From: Anaeramoeba flamelloides
Taxonomy: Eukaryota > Metamonada > Anaeramoebidae
Assembly (NCBI GenBank): GCA_027625915.1
Contig: JANTQA010000012.1
Span: 6,222,501 to 6,286,500 of the forward strand
DNA length: 64,000 nucleotides
Reading direction: 5' to 3'
Part shown: one piece after another, positions 1-18,840 of the stretch
Position numbering within the stretch: the first letter of the stretch is position 1
Layout: every line of letters begins with the position of its first letter
Translations under genes and position numbers: made by a program
The notes under the pieces: model-generated
What the model was told of the DNA's origin: nothing
The model's database searches: none
What the model saw: only the letters and a program-made list of their open reading frames with translations

Positions 1-642
1 GGCCATTTTGATCATTATTATACTTTAACAAGTCTTTTCTACCAGTAATATTAATATAAATATTTTTTTCTTTTTTAAGATAAAACTTTTGGTTAACCCA
101 AAAAATTGAAATATATTCATTGGATTAAAAAATAATTATATTTTTTTAAGAAGGATAGTTATAACCAAATTGTTAAAGTCATTTACAATTTCCAAGAAAA
201 TTTGTTTTTGTATTAAGACTAAATTCGATTTTTCAAAATAAAAATTTCTTGAAGATATTTGGGAATTAATTAATTTTATCCTCAAAATTCAAAATCAATT
301 TTTTTCTAACAAAAATGATTTGAATTGTTATAAGGGTTCTTGTGAATAAGACCAAATAATTTACTAAAAAATTTTTCAAAATTAAAAATTTTTTGTTAAT
401 TTTTTTTCATTTTTTGAATACCAGAAAACAACTTTATCAAAACTTTAAAGAATAAATTTTGTTTGCATAATAGATCACAATTTAATTGATAAATCGTAGT
501 TATTTTTCTACCAAATATTCATTTATTGAATCATCTATATCACAATTAGTTTTATTGGGCTGTGATTTGAATTGAGATATTTATCAAAGAAAAAGAAGCC
601 AAATAAAAAATTTACTTTTGAAATAAATATTTTATGGCATAA
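1..642. other. A+T-rich DNA, nothing recognised
   Basis: Very A+T-rich sequence with frequent stops in all frames. I see no exon, RNA gene or paired repeat here before the large palindrome that starts near 643. Confidence 0.6.
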
Positions 643-1006
643 CAGTCAAATCTAAAACCCGGAAATTTCTGAAACCCAGTAATTCCATTCTTCTGATCAA
701 TTGTAAATATTAGTAAAAAGTCAAAAATATACCCCCATTTTACAGACAAATAATCAAATTATCCAGCAACTTATAACCGTTCCAATTGGGGTATTAGTTA
801 AATATTCTGAATCCATTAATTTTAACTCTTTGGTAAATTCAGAATATTTAACCAATACCCCAATTGGAACGGTTATAAGTTACTGGATAATTTGATTATT
901 TGTCTGTAAAATGGGGGTATATTTTTGACTTTTTACTAATATTTACAATTGATCAGAAGAATGGAATTACTGGGTTTCAGAAATTTCCGGGTTTTAGATT
1001 TGACAG
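643..1006. repeat. Near-perfect 170-bp-arm palindrome (foldback transposon)
   Basis: Two arms of about 170 bp (643-812 and 837-1006) are inverted copies with only about three mismatches, around a 24-bp loop. The outer tip reads CTGTCAAATC or CAGTCAAATC, and TA lies at or within one base of both ends. The arms contain a CCCGG and a run of five C, unusual in this A+T-rich DNA. No reading frame is conserved, so this is a non-autonomous foldback/MITE-type DNA element. The high arm identity suggests a recent origin or arm-to-arm conversion. Confidence 0.85.
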
Positions 1007-1715
1007 TAAAACGAAAAATATGTTTTACCATTTTCAAGGATCAACTTAATTCTTAAACAAAATACTTTGTTATTTTTTTTCGGTTTATATTGAAAACATG
1101 CAAATTTTTAATTTCAAAAAAGAGACTCAAATCAACCAATTGTTTAAATGAGGTTAACTCATCCATTTCACAATTCGAAACACAAATTACAAAAAAAAAA
1201 ATTTCAAGATCTTGGCTAGATTTCTTTTTATTTTTAATAATGATTACTCCCTTAAAGAGTCTTAATCAAGATTTTGATTTTAGCTTTCTTGATTCTTTAA
1301 GAATTGGCCAAGAAAATAATTATTTATTTTATTCTGAAATAAGGATTTTCAAGAAACTTGAAAAATGTTTGTGTAATGTCAGAAAATTTGACTTTTTGAT
1401 CTTGCATTCAAAGAAATATAGATAGTTACATATACCCCACCCCCGAAATGAATTCTTCAGACACATTCCAAATTCTTCATTTTCCTATGATTAATGTGAA
1501 TATGTTTTTTTACTAGATCGATTAAAATGATTTTTTTTCAATGTAAAAATATAATTGTTTTGTATTTTATTTTTTGTTCTACTTTATAGTTTCATTTTCA
1601 AAATTATAAAAAATAATTCTAAGAAGATTTTTATTCATTTTGTTATTCATCTGAATCGTTTATTATAAAATTTTTACTAATAAATAAGTAAAAGTCTATT
1701 ATTTCTTTAGGAATC
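1007..1715. other. A+T-rich spacer
   Basis: No supported gene. A 111-codon open frame at 1090-1425 begins with TTG and resembles no family known to me; I treat it as chance. A short C-rich patch lies near 1434-1445. Confidence 0.5.
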
Positions 1716-1905
1716 CAGTCAGTTCCACTTTTAAGACACAAACTTCTAACGAAATTTATGGATCAAGAAAATCTCAAATTAAGGTACAAAATTAGTAATT
1801 TTTTACAATTTATTTTACTAAAATCTGAATATTGTGCTTTAATTTGAGATTTTTTTTGTGCCTTAAATTTCGTTGAAAGTTTGTGCCTTAATTGCGAAAC
1901 TGACC
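1716..1905. mobile_element. 197-bp MITE, copy 1 (decayed)
   Basis: Oldest-looking plus-side member of the nine-copy family whose tips read CAGTCAGTTTCAC. Both arms are present but with more substitutions than the other copies, and the TA flank is no longer clean. As in the others, each arm carries AAGGCACAAA-type decamers, here partly altered. Confidence 0.8.
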
Positions 1906-2400
1906 GAATTTAAAATTTTGATTTTTTTCAATTTATACTTGTGTACAACAAAACAAGGCGAAATTTATAAACCAAAAAAGAAAAAAAAAACACTCAACAC
2001 ATGCACTTAGATGGATAAATTAAAGTTCCCGGTAAATTGTATTTAAAATCATTAGTAATTTATATGATTTTTTTTTGTACTTTTCTTTTTTTTGTTGTGA
2101 TCGAACATAAAATATTATTTTTAAGAAATCTTTGATTCAATGTATTTAAATTTTTATTCAAAAATTTCCACTAATTTCTTTTTGGGTTACGGGACTGAAT
2201 TAAATATACGAAATAAATTTTTCTTCCCATTATTTTAATTATTTATATATTTTATATATGTTTTTATTTTCGTTTCAATTGTGAAGGATTTTTGAGCTAT
2301 TCTAAAAGATATATATAAATATTTAGTAAACTTAAATTTTCAAAAAAAAAAAATCTTTAATCTCTGATGTCAATATACAATGAATCCACCCTTTTAATTA

Positions 2401-2598
2401 CAGTCAGTTTCACTTTTAAGGCACAAACTTTCAACGAAATTTAAGACACAAAAAAATTCTCAAATTAAGGTACAAAATCCGGAATTTTTTTTTTTTACAA
2501 TTTATTTTCCTAGAATTTGAATTTTGTGCCTTAATTTAAGATTTTTATTGTGCTTTAAATTTTGTTGAAAGTTTGTGCCTTATAAGTGAAACTGACTG
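2401..2598. mobile_element. 197-bp MITE, copy 2
   Basis: Inverted-repeat element flanked by TA (2399-2400 and 2599-2600), with tips CAGTCAGTTTCAC. Each arm of about 80-90 bp has three spaced AAGGCACAAA-type decamers. It has no coding capacity. TA duplication and this size fit a Tc1/mariner-mobilised MITE, by inference. Confidence 0.93.
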
Positions 2599-2638
2599 TA
2601 TTATTCAAAAAAAATTCCTATATATAGATATATATATA

Positions 2639-2835
2639 CAGTCAGTTTCACTTTTAAGACACAAACTTTCAACGAAATTTAAGACACAAAAAAATCCCAA
2701 ATTAAGGCACAAAATTTAGATTTTTTTTTTTTTACAATTTATTTTTACTAGAATTTGAATTTTGTGCCTTAATTTGAGATTTTTTTGTGCCTTAAATTTG
2801 GTTGAAAGTTTGTGCCTTAAAAGTGAAACTGACTG
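2639..2835. mobile_element. 197-bp MITE, copy 3
   Basis: Same family as the element ending at 2598, only about 40 bp away and in a TA-rich target. TA flanks both ends (2637-2638 and 2836-2837). The arms are well conserved. Confidence 0.93.
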
Positions 2836-4171
2836 TATATATTATTCTTATTTTTTTTTTTTTTTGTGTTATTTATTCTTCAAAAGCAAATGATAAAAAA
2901 TAATTAATATTGGAAAAAAATGATCGGATATTTTGAACCAAACAAAGTTTAGTAATACAAAAAAATACAGAGAATGTAAACAACCCCTGGAAAGATTTTT
3001 AATTGGTAATATTATGAAAATTTTTATACAATTGGAAATATTCCAATTGAATCGTTTTTTTATGAATCAAACTTTGAAAAAAATAACTAATCTACTTATT
3101 ATTGAAAAATGAGTAATTATTTACACTTGTTCAAAATACTATTTAATTAGTCAAAAAATAAGAAAAAAAACTAACTTTTTTCCAAATTTCGGGAAAACCT
3201 TGATATAATTCTATTCTTTTTTAAATAAGTATGTCTACTTAGATTATCAGACAATTGGGTGGTGATTCTATAGATACCCAAATTAATGAAATTTACAAGG
3301 GTTTATTACCAATTTCGTAAAAAAATTGGTTATTTATAAAAAGGAATAGATATAAAATATCAGAAATTACATAACATTTTTCCTAATATTGGCCATTAAA
3401 AATCTTATCTGGGTTTTTTTTATGTTTGGTATTTGTTTACCTTATATAATTTCTTTTTTCAATTCTTGCATTCCAGGGTTTACCTAATAATTATAAACAA
3501 AAAAAAAGGCTAAAAATTGATAGAATTTGGTTTTCTTTCTTTAATCGAAGTTGTATTTTTAATATATTGATATTATGTTCAAATAAAAATACAAAAATAA
3601 TATCAGATCCAATGATTTAATTTTTTAAATATTGTTTTTGAAATACCTCATGTAGAATTGGTTAATTGCTATTTCAAATTTAAAGCTGTTTTTCTTTTTT
3701 CTTGAAGACTTCCACGTTAAAAGATCCAAGAAATTGGCAATAAATAAAAAGTAAACCATGAAATTAGTTTATTAAATTTCTTCAATTAAAAAATGAAATT
3801 CAAAAATTGGATGATTAAATGTGTAAAATTTTATATCAAAAAATTAGGTATTTTGAAAAATTTAAATTTGATTGAATAAACAAAAATTTCTAAAAATTAC
3901 GAAGAATTTGAAAAACACACAACTCATTATTTAAAATTTATAGAAAATACCAAATGATTTACTTTCAAAATTGATTTTGTATTAGGTAGACTGATGGATT
4001 ATAAATCCAGTGTTCTATTAAGAAGAAGAAATATATACCACGCATCATAATTCGAGGTACATTTTTTATTCACGAGTAACTAATCTGTTTGGTCTTCGTA
4101 ATGATAATTTTTTCACTCTAAACAAGATTTTGAAACAAATATTAGAAACCTAGATATTAACTTTGAAGACT
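2836..4171. other. A+T-rich spacer without genes
   Basis: More than 1.3 kb of low-complexity A/T sequence with many stops on both strands. No motif, splice-joined exon or inverted repeat convinced me. Confidence 0.5.
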
Positions 4172-4593
4172 TTAAGGACTATCTCAAATAAAGTTGCCAC
4201 GGGGGGTCTTACCAATTAAAACATCAGTGAATTAGACTCTTTATCTCATTAGATCCAGAAGAACTATAAAATTTCAAAAATTTAGGAATAGTTATTTTTA
4301 GCAAGATCAGATACATAATTGGAAGATGGTAGTAAAAATCACAACATGTTTCTTCTAATTGAAGTTTTGTCTCGTTTCCAATAAAAACCTCTGAAAAAAA
4401 AGGAATTTGAAGAAACATGTTGTGATTTTTACTACCATCTTCCAATTATGTATCTGATCTTGCTAAAAATAACTATTCCTAAATTTTTGAAATTTTATAG
4501 TTCTTCTGGATCTAATGAGATAAAGAGTCTAATTCACTGATGTTTTAATTGGTAAGACCCCCCGTGGTGACTTTATTTTAGTTAAATCCTTCA
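4172..4593. mobile_element. TTAA-flanked foldback element
   Basis: A large inverted repeat with arms of about 165-180 bp and a 58-bp loop near 4353-4411. The left end is TTAA followed by GGACTATCTCAAAT. The right end is the diverged mirror, with TTCA in place of TTAA. A six-C block and CCACGG lie in each arm. Open frames across the palindrome are mirror artefacts. The end pattern resembles the other TTAA-GG elements in this window. Confidence 0.75.
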
Positions 4594-5523
4594 ATTTGTT
4601 AAAAAGTTCTTACTTTTTGCAAACTTGGTAGTGAAATTTTTTTTTCTAAAACAAGAATCTTTTTACATTAATTAGATCACTTTTAGAAATATTAGAGGAT
4701 TAAATTGTTCGACAAATTAGAATCAAGATGATCACATAGAGCTTATCTACAATGTAAAAACACTTTATTGTTTGACTTATTCTTGGAAGAGGCTAATTAC
4801 TTTTGTTTCCAAAAAAACTATTATTTCCTGTTTCTGTTGCAGTTGTGAAAAAATATTCATGTAACCAAAGTTGCAATCTACTCAATCCAGAACTACCCAA
4901 TTAAGATTCTATTTCTCTTTAAAATTTAAAAAAAGAAAATTAATTCCCTTTTGATCACTACTTGTCATAAATTTTAACATAAAAAAGATCTTACGATGAG
5001 AGAAGTTAGTGAACTTTTTGAAGATATTTGGTTTGCGAAAAACCATTTTCTTGTATATTTTTATTTACGAATTCTTTTTGAGATTTATATGATCAACTCG
5101 AAAATCAAAAATCTCGATCGAAATCAAAAATAATTGTTTCTCGACTTGTTTTATTGAAAAATTAGAAATTGTTTTTCAACAACATATTTTTCGCAAAATA
5201 AATGTGATCTTTTTTCACTTTCTTTTATACCTGAAATATAACAGATCTTTACTCTAGGTTTACCAAAAATCATTATTAAATTTCTTGTTCTCAAAATAAG
5301 AAAGTTGGAAGAAATAAAGAATTCTACAAAAAAAAAAAAATAAAGAAATTTAATTCGCCAAGTGTTTAAGAAAGAAAATCTACAACTGATAAGTTTTGAT
5401 TGATTTTTGAATTTTTATAGTGTTTGGTAATAACCAAAAATTAAGTAAGTCATAATTTACAAATTTATTTTTAATTTTTTACTTCACAAATTATTACTTT
5501 TTATTTATTCAAAAAATTTTGAT
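4594..5523. other. Upstream region of the RXT3-like gene
   Basis: No gene seen. This is the putative 5' flank of the gene starting at 5524. It is A/T-rich with poly-A near 5330, and no promoter motif could be identified with confidence. Confidence 0.4.
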
Positions 5524-6036
5524 ATGGATATTTTAATACACAAACGAACACTTGACAGTCTAGATCCACTTAGTTCTGAGTTTTCTAATCATGTCCACCT
5601 ACTCCATAAAAAAAAAAAAGCACGACACCTTGCAAAATCCCAGCTTCCACAAACCAACTTGGGAACAGTTCTTTATAAAAAAAATCTTTTAGGGGAAATT
5701 AAAACAACTCTTGGAAACGAGCTCATGAAATCACTCAGTTCCCTTTCTTTAACTGTCTATGTACCACCTTCTTTGGCAACAAGAGAAAACACCGAAGTAA
5801 AGAATAGAAACGTGTACGGTGTAGATACGTATATGCTAAGATCAGATGTTTTTGCAAGTAAGTTTTCGGATTTTTCTTCTGAAGAAATTTGTTTTCCAAA
5901 AATAAAAAAAAAAAAAACTTTTAATATTTTTAGCAAACGTTGACAAAAAGAGGATTTGAAGAAAGAAATTGTTGACCACAATTAAATTTTCTAACTTAAG
6001 AATTAATCTCTTAAATTTTTAAAATAAAAAAAAAAA

Positions 6037-6067
<31 letters not shown>

Positions 6068-7080
6068 AAGTTGCCATTCATTCCGAACAATTCACACCAG
6101 AAACAGACAAAACAAATGGACTTGGTGTTTTCGTAAAATTAAGATTTTGTGAGGGTTACCATTCACCAGGAAACCAGTCCCTCAAAAAAAGAAATGGGAT
6201 CAGTCCAAAATTTTGCCTACCTGCGAAAGGGATTATGGTTCGTGTCGAAGGGTGTACTCCTGTTGAAAAGATCCAACAAATTGGGAACCTTGATCAAATT
6301 GGAAACATTAAGGAGAAACTTCTCCAGACCATTCAAAATTTAAAATTGAAAAAAAATCAAAGCAAAGAGGAGGAAAAAGAAAAAGATCGAATGATCGAAA
6401 TCGAAAGATCCACTGAAAATATAAAACAATTCCAAAACCCCAAGCCAAAAGTACAAGAGATTTATACTCAAAACCCAAAATTAAATGAAAAAAAATCACC
6501 AATTTCTGTTCACAAAGTCTGCTTCACATTATCGAATGACCCTTGGTAAATATTTTTTTTTTATTTTTTTTTCAAAATCACCCCCTTTATAAAAGTAATT
6601 CATCTTGTTGTACCAATTGTCCTCTTTTAATAAAGACGAAACAAACAAGCGGTGATAAGTTAAAAAAGAATTCCACACTAATAATTCTTCAACATTTTCT
6701 TAATAAATTCCATTTGCTTATTTCTTTTCTCAATTATTAATAGTCTGTCTTATGAGTTTGGTGAGGTTTTTCAACAAAAAGATCAACTTTCCAAAACACT
6801 CCAAACACAAGCGCTTTACTTAGAGACAAGTAGCCAAAGATTTGAGTTGACAAGCAATTTGAAGGGAGGATATCAAATTTCCAAAGTTAAAAACCCACTT
6901 TCACAACCACAAAGAAGAATGAAATTTCAAAAAAATGTACCAATGAGAAAAACACACACACAAAACATTTGTGACACTTTACAATGGGCGAGTATTAAGT
7001 TTGAAAAACAATTTGCCCATTTTGGCGAATTTAAAATTTCGCCTCAAAAATTTTTCTTTATGGACATTTTCAAGAAATAA
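5524..7080 (+). CDS. RXT3-like protein (Rpd3L/SIN3-type co-repressor subunit family)
   Basis: Three exons: 5524-5857, 6071-6545 and 6744-7080, joined in frame to 381 aa. Introns are 213 and 198 nt, with donors GTAAGT and GTAAAT and acceptors AAAG and AATAG. Splicing creates continuous text across both junctions. Residues 96-116 read like the RXT3 core: NVYGVDTYMLRSDVF, then AIHSEQFTPETD. A second family-like block, SNDPCLSYEF, spans residues 266-275 across intron 2. Between them is a charged Lys/Glu/Gln insertion. Yeast Rxt3 belongs to the nuclear Rpd3L histone-deacetylase complex, so a nuclear co-repressor role is inferred by family only. ATG 5524 is chosen because stops lie upstream. The assignment was made from memory of the motif, so the family call is moderately sure and the gene structure is strong. 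Confidence 0.72.
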
Positions 7081-7334
7081 TTTGATTTACTACAATTTGA
7101 TTTCTTTATTGAAATTTTGAATTTTTTCTGATTCAAATCTTTATTTTGATTTCAAAACTTGTGAATTTTTTTTATTTTTTTTAATTAATTTTTCTTTTGT
7201 TGTATAAAAACTTTCAAAAAAAAATTCATTATATTTTGAGTTTCGTTTAAAATAAAACACCTTTTTTTAAAAAAATGCTATTTTTTATTTTATTTTATTA
7301 TTTATTTTGAAGACGGAGGAGTTTTTAATTCCTC
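7081..7334. other. 3' flank of RXT3-like gene
   Basis: A/T-rich DNA after the TAA stop, probably the 3' UTR and terminator region. No polyadenylation site can be assigned among the many A/T-rich hexamers. Confidence 0.4.
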
Positions 7335-7815
7335 TTATTTGCCGTTAGATTTTTTATAATTTTTGAAATAAACAGAAAATTTAAATAATTTTCGGTTTAT
7401 TTCAAAAAGTAAAAAAAACATCCGTTAGCTTTTCCAGAGTTTAAAAGAATTGAGTAAAATCTTTGATTTTTCGATATTCTTTAGAATTCTGGAAAATCAC
7501 TGTTAGGTTTACTTGAGTTTTCTGTTTATTTGTGAAGTGTTCTAGGTTTTTTTTACTTTGGAAATAAACAGAAAATTTATTAAAATTTTAGATTTATTTC
7601 TAAAGTAAAAAAAACCTAACGAAAATCGGTAGATTTAACAAATGAAATTGAAAACCTCAAGAAAACTTAGGCACTCTAGGCACTCTACGGCACTTCACCG
7701 AATTCCTAAATTATGATTTAGGAATTTTGTTAAAGACTCAAAAATAAATTTATTATCCACCAAGGCTAATAAATATGATGAACCTTTTTTTCTTATAATA
7801 CCAAAAATAGCAATA
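7335..7815. repeat. Modular hairpin array related to LINE 3' ends
   Basis: Series of hairpins joined by GTTAG boundaries: one with GAAATAAACAGAAAATTT and its mirror, one around TTTTCCAGAATTTAAAAG and its mirror. The array is followed by a conserved tail beginning GAATTCCTAAAT (itself a short hairpin) that recurs at about 21034-21125. The same modules abut two LINE relics near 21.7 and 24.95 kb, so this is probably a solo LINE 3' end. Confidence 0.7.
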
Positions 7816-8215
7816 CAGTCAATCCAAAGCTACGGTGAAATTTTATTAATATCAAATTTTGATGTTGATATAAATTTTTAAAAAGTTCAATATGAGAATA
7901 ATAAAGCACATATTGAAAAAAAATAATCCTAAATGAGTCAATATTCAAGAATTTTTTCTGATTTTCAAAAAATAAATTTTCAGAACTCAAAATGAATCTA
8001 AACATCAAAAATTCATTAAGAAACTACATAAAATTTCCTCTAAAACAATGAATTTATTTTTCGATCACTTTAGAAGAATATTTTTCAAATGAGCTCATTT
8101 ATGAAAAAATATTTTCAATATAAGCTTTCTTATTCTTATATTCTTAGATTTAAAAATCTATATCAACATCAAAATTTGATATTGATAAAATTCCACGGTA
8201 GCCTTGGAACGGTTG
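7816..8215. mobile_element. 400-bp TA-flanked inverted-repeat element, nested insertion
   Basis: TA flanks both ends (7814-7815 and 8216-8217). Terminal inverted repeats of about 90 bp start CAGTCAATCCAAAGC on the left and the diverged CAACCGTTCCAAGGC on the right. The related repeat at about 21034-21230 lacks this block, so the empty site shows it inserted into an older repeat. Its size and TA target fit a Tc1/mariner-type MITE. Confidence 0.82.
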
Positions 8216-8532
8216 TAATATTATTTTTTAATATACTAGAAACAGTAAAATTTTTTAATTCAGTTATCCGGATTTTACGATTATTTTCATCGGCTGGGCA
8301 GTTCCCGAGAATATAAAAAAAATGCTATTTTTTTATTTTTTTTAATTTGAATTTTTGGTTTTTATCTTTTCACACAATTTTTTAAATTATTTTTCTTTTT
8401 GGAAAAAAAAATTTTTCAGCCATTCCAACACAAACTCGAAAATTTATAAGATGTAGATATTGATTTTCTGTTATATACACTTTTATCTTGTAAGAATATT
8501 TTTAAACAAAATTATTTTATTGTATCAACTAA
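8216..8532. other. Right part of the interrupted repeat
   Basis: Bases 8216-8305 continue the repeat seen at 21130-21230, with GGCTGGGCA shared in both. The remainder is A/T-rich spacer. Confidence 0.55.
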
Positions 8533-9748
8533 TTAAGGGAGTAAGTACATTTTTTATTTTTTGAGTGCTACCATTTATTTGAAACTGAATTATTCAAATC
8601 ATTTATTTAGCCAAATAGATTGATATTTTAATAAATACAAGATTGGAATATATCCTAGTATAAAATATTTTCATACCAACGAAAAAAAGGAAATCAAAAA
8701 AATGAAAAAATTGATCAAAAAAAAAAAAACAAAAATCATTTATTTCTTGATCTTATCTAAAAAATTTTGCAGAATTACTAATTCTTTATTTGGTTTTATT
8801 TTTAATTCTTGATGAAAATAATTTTGTTTGGAAGATGTTTGATAAACAAATTACTGTTTATTTCTAAAGAATTTCCAAAATGAATTTAAAAATCCTATCT
8901 TCATTTAATTCATCTAATTCTAGTTTGAGTTCAGAAAATGAGATATTTTTTTAATTCTTCTTGAGAATGAGGGTTTATTTGACAAATTGTATTGTTTTAG
9001 AATTATTTATTTTTCATTAAATTGAGAACACAAAATAATTCTGAATCTGATCGAAATTTTTTCTTGAATTTTTCAATTATTTGGATTTGAATCTTTTGTA
9101 ACTGTTTTTTGATTCCAAGAATTCAACCCCTTTATTTTAATTTTTGAAACAGTATTCTTTGTTTTGGCTTGGTTTGATAAAAATATTTGAAACAATAATT
9201 TTGAAAGCAAATTTGCCAAAAAATGTTTTTTCAAATAATCATAAATAGTAATGGGGATAGAAATTCAAGGTTATAAATTGTTTGGGTTCATATAAATTAA
9301 GTAGATAATGAAAAAAAATATTCGAAAACAGACTTTGGTTTTTTTTTTATATTCTTGATTTAAACAAATTTATTTGGAAAGGTGATCTTTTGTGTTTGAT
9401 CTTCTAAAAGATAACATTTGTTTCAAATGAACACATCTTTTGGTGTATATTTTTTTGGTTTTACTCTTTGATCAATTTTATTCGTTTGAATAAACAAATT
9501 TCTAGATCCAAAACCAAATTTAATAAAACAAAAAATTGAATCAAAAAAAAATGTTCAAAAAAATCGAAAAATGAAAGATTCAACTCTGAACTACTTTTGG
9601 TTCACTTAGTTCGCTTTCAATTCACAAATAGAGCGAAAGGAGTTTTGGTTTCACCATTACAATATCTGGTGACACTCAAAAAATATTTTTCAGTAATGTT
9701 CGCACAATTAAAATTTTTCAAAATGGTAAAATGTACTTACTTGCTTAA
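8533..9748. mobile_element. TTAA-flanked element, GGGAGTAAGTAC family, 1.2 kb
   Basis: TTAA at 8533-8536 is followed by GGGAGTAAGTACATTTT. The mirror of this sequence ends in TTAA at 9745-9748, giving a 1,216-bp element. A 188-bp relative lies at 18653. No intact or recognisable transposase frame is visible inside. TTAA targets are used by piggyBac and Kolobok-like transposons; which of these applies is unresolved. Confidence 0.65.
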
Positions 9749-9845
9749 CAAAAATCTGTAAAAATGAAAAAGAACGATAATAAAAAAATAAAATAAATAA
9801 ATGTTTTTTCGTTTTTTGATTCAGAAATAATTTGATTCTTGAATA

Positions 9846-10067
9846 CTATTTGTTTCAAAATAAATTGAACAAAATTTTCATTCAGCTTTCCAAAAAAAGA
9901 TTTTTAAAATCATGTAACATTTCAACTTTTAAATTCTTAAAACCAACTGAAATAATTAATTTCCATATTAGAGAATTGGGGTCTTGGATGATTTATTTTG
10001 GTTCCAGGTTGTGATTTTTTTGGAAAGCTGAATGAAAATTTTGATCTTTTTATTTTGCAATTAACAG
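9846..10067. mobile_element. 220-bp TA-flanked MITE, copy 1
   Basis: Flanked by TA at both ends, with tips CTATTTGTTTC and CTGTTAATTGC. The subterminal repeats contain CAAAATTTTCATTCAGC and its mirror. Two more copies, one inverted, occur at 59782-59999 and 60338-60558. It is non-coding and lies just past the 3' end of the kinase gene. Confidence 0.85.
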
Positions 10068-10266
10068 TAAAACGAGAGACTTTTAAAAAAGTGTAAATAT
10101 CAAGTTTTAAAAAGTGTTTAATATATTGCTTTATTTCACATTTGAAATCGTTTTTGAGTCACTTTTCAAAAATTTTTGCATTCATTTTTTTAAAAATGAA
10201 TGTTTTATATTAAAGAAACAATCTTTTAATTTAGGAATAATTTTAGTTTTTGATACTAATACTTAA

Positions 10267-18068
<7,802 letters not shown>

Positions 18069-18652
18069 CTATTATGTTTATGGTTATTATAGTTATTATT
18101 GATTAATTAACATTGAATGTGCATGTGTAATTATAGAAAATTGAATAAACTAGGATTTTATTTTGGAAAATCCATTATTTTTGAAAAATAATTTAATATA
18201 AGGATGAAATTATAATATATATATATATATATTAATTGTAAATAATAATTTTTTTGATCTTAAAGTTTCGCAGAGTAAGAAATCATTTTTATGATATATG
18301 CTTAAAAAATAAGGTAAAGAATCAGCGATTTGACACAACAAATAGTTTTGTTTTTAATAATACCAATTTTCCAAATAAATACTAAAAAATATCTGTGAAT
18401 TTTAAAAAAACGATATATTATTATAATTTTTTGATCATTTCCCAAAAGTAAGTATAAAAACAAATATGTTATTTGGTAACGAATAAGATAAATTTGATTT
18501 TTTTTTTTTAAAATAGAAAAAATCCCTATTTTTATGAAACTTTTGAGACCTCGATTCACAATTTTATTACTTTTAAATTCAAAATTGTGTTTGAAAAGAA
18601 ATTAATTTCTTCAGCCTTATAATTTTTTTGCCAATAAAAATTTGTAAATACC
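18069..18652. other. Region upstream of kinase exon A, including a TA tract
   Basis: Should contain, or lead to, the missing kinase 5' exon, but no glycine-loop coding exon with a good donor was found. A TA microsatellite lies at about 18216-18231. The open frame at 18302-18559 has no recognisable motif. Confidence 0.4.
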
Positions 18653-18840
18653 TTAAGAGGATAAGTACCCTTTTCAGCTTTGATTTACTTTGGTTATTTT
18701 CATCCGAGAGCAATTAACGATATTTTTTTTTTAAAAGTTTAAATAACTTGTGGCACTTAAAAAGTCTTTTTTCAGTAATGTTGTCAAAATTTAAAATTTC
18801 AAAAATTGGAAAATGTACTTATTTTCTTCAAAAACTATTG
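18653..18840. mobile_element. TTAA-type element, short relative of the 8.5-kb family
   Basis: TTAA then GAGGATAAGTACCCTTTTC on the left; the mirror AAAATGTACTTATTTTC then TTCA on the right. About 188 bp, a deletion derivative of the GGGAGTAAGTAC family at 8533-9748. Confidence 0.55.

Noticed and set aside
1090-1425. 111-codon open frame
   Set aside because: Starts with TTG, A/T-driven composition, no motif, no splice partners.
3980-4040. Possible tRNA anticodon arm (GATGGATTATAAATCCAG)
   Set aside because: No D-arm, T-arm or acceptor stem can be formed around it.
4224-4445. 73-codon minus-strand frame
   Set aside because: Lies across the arms and loop of a foldback element; it is a palindrome artefact.
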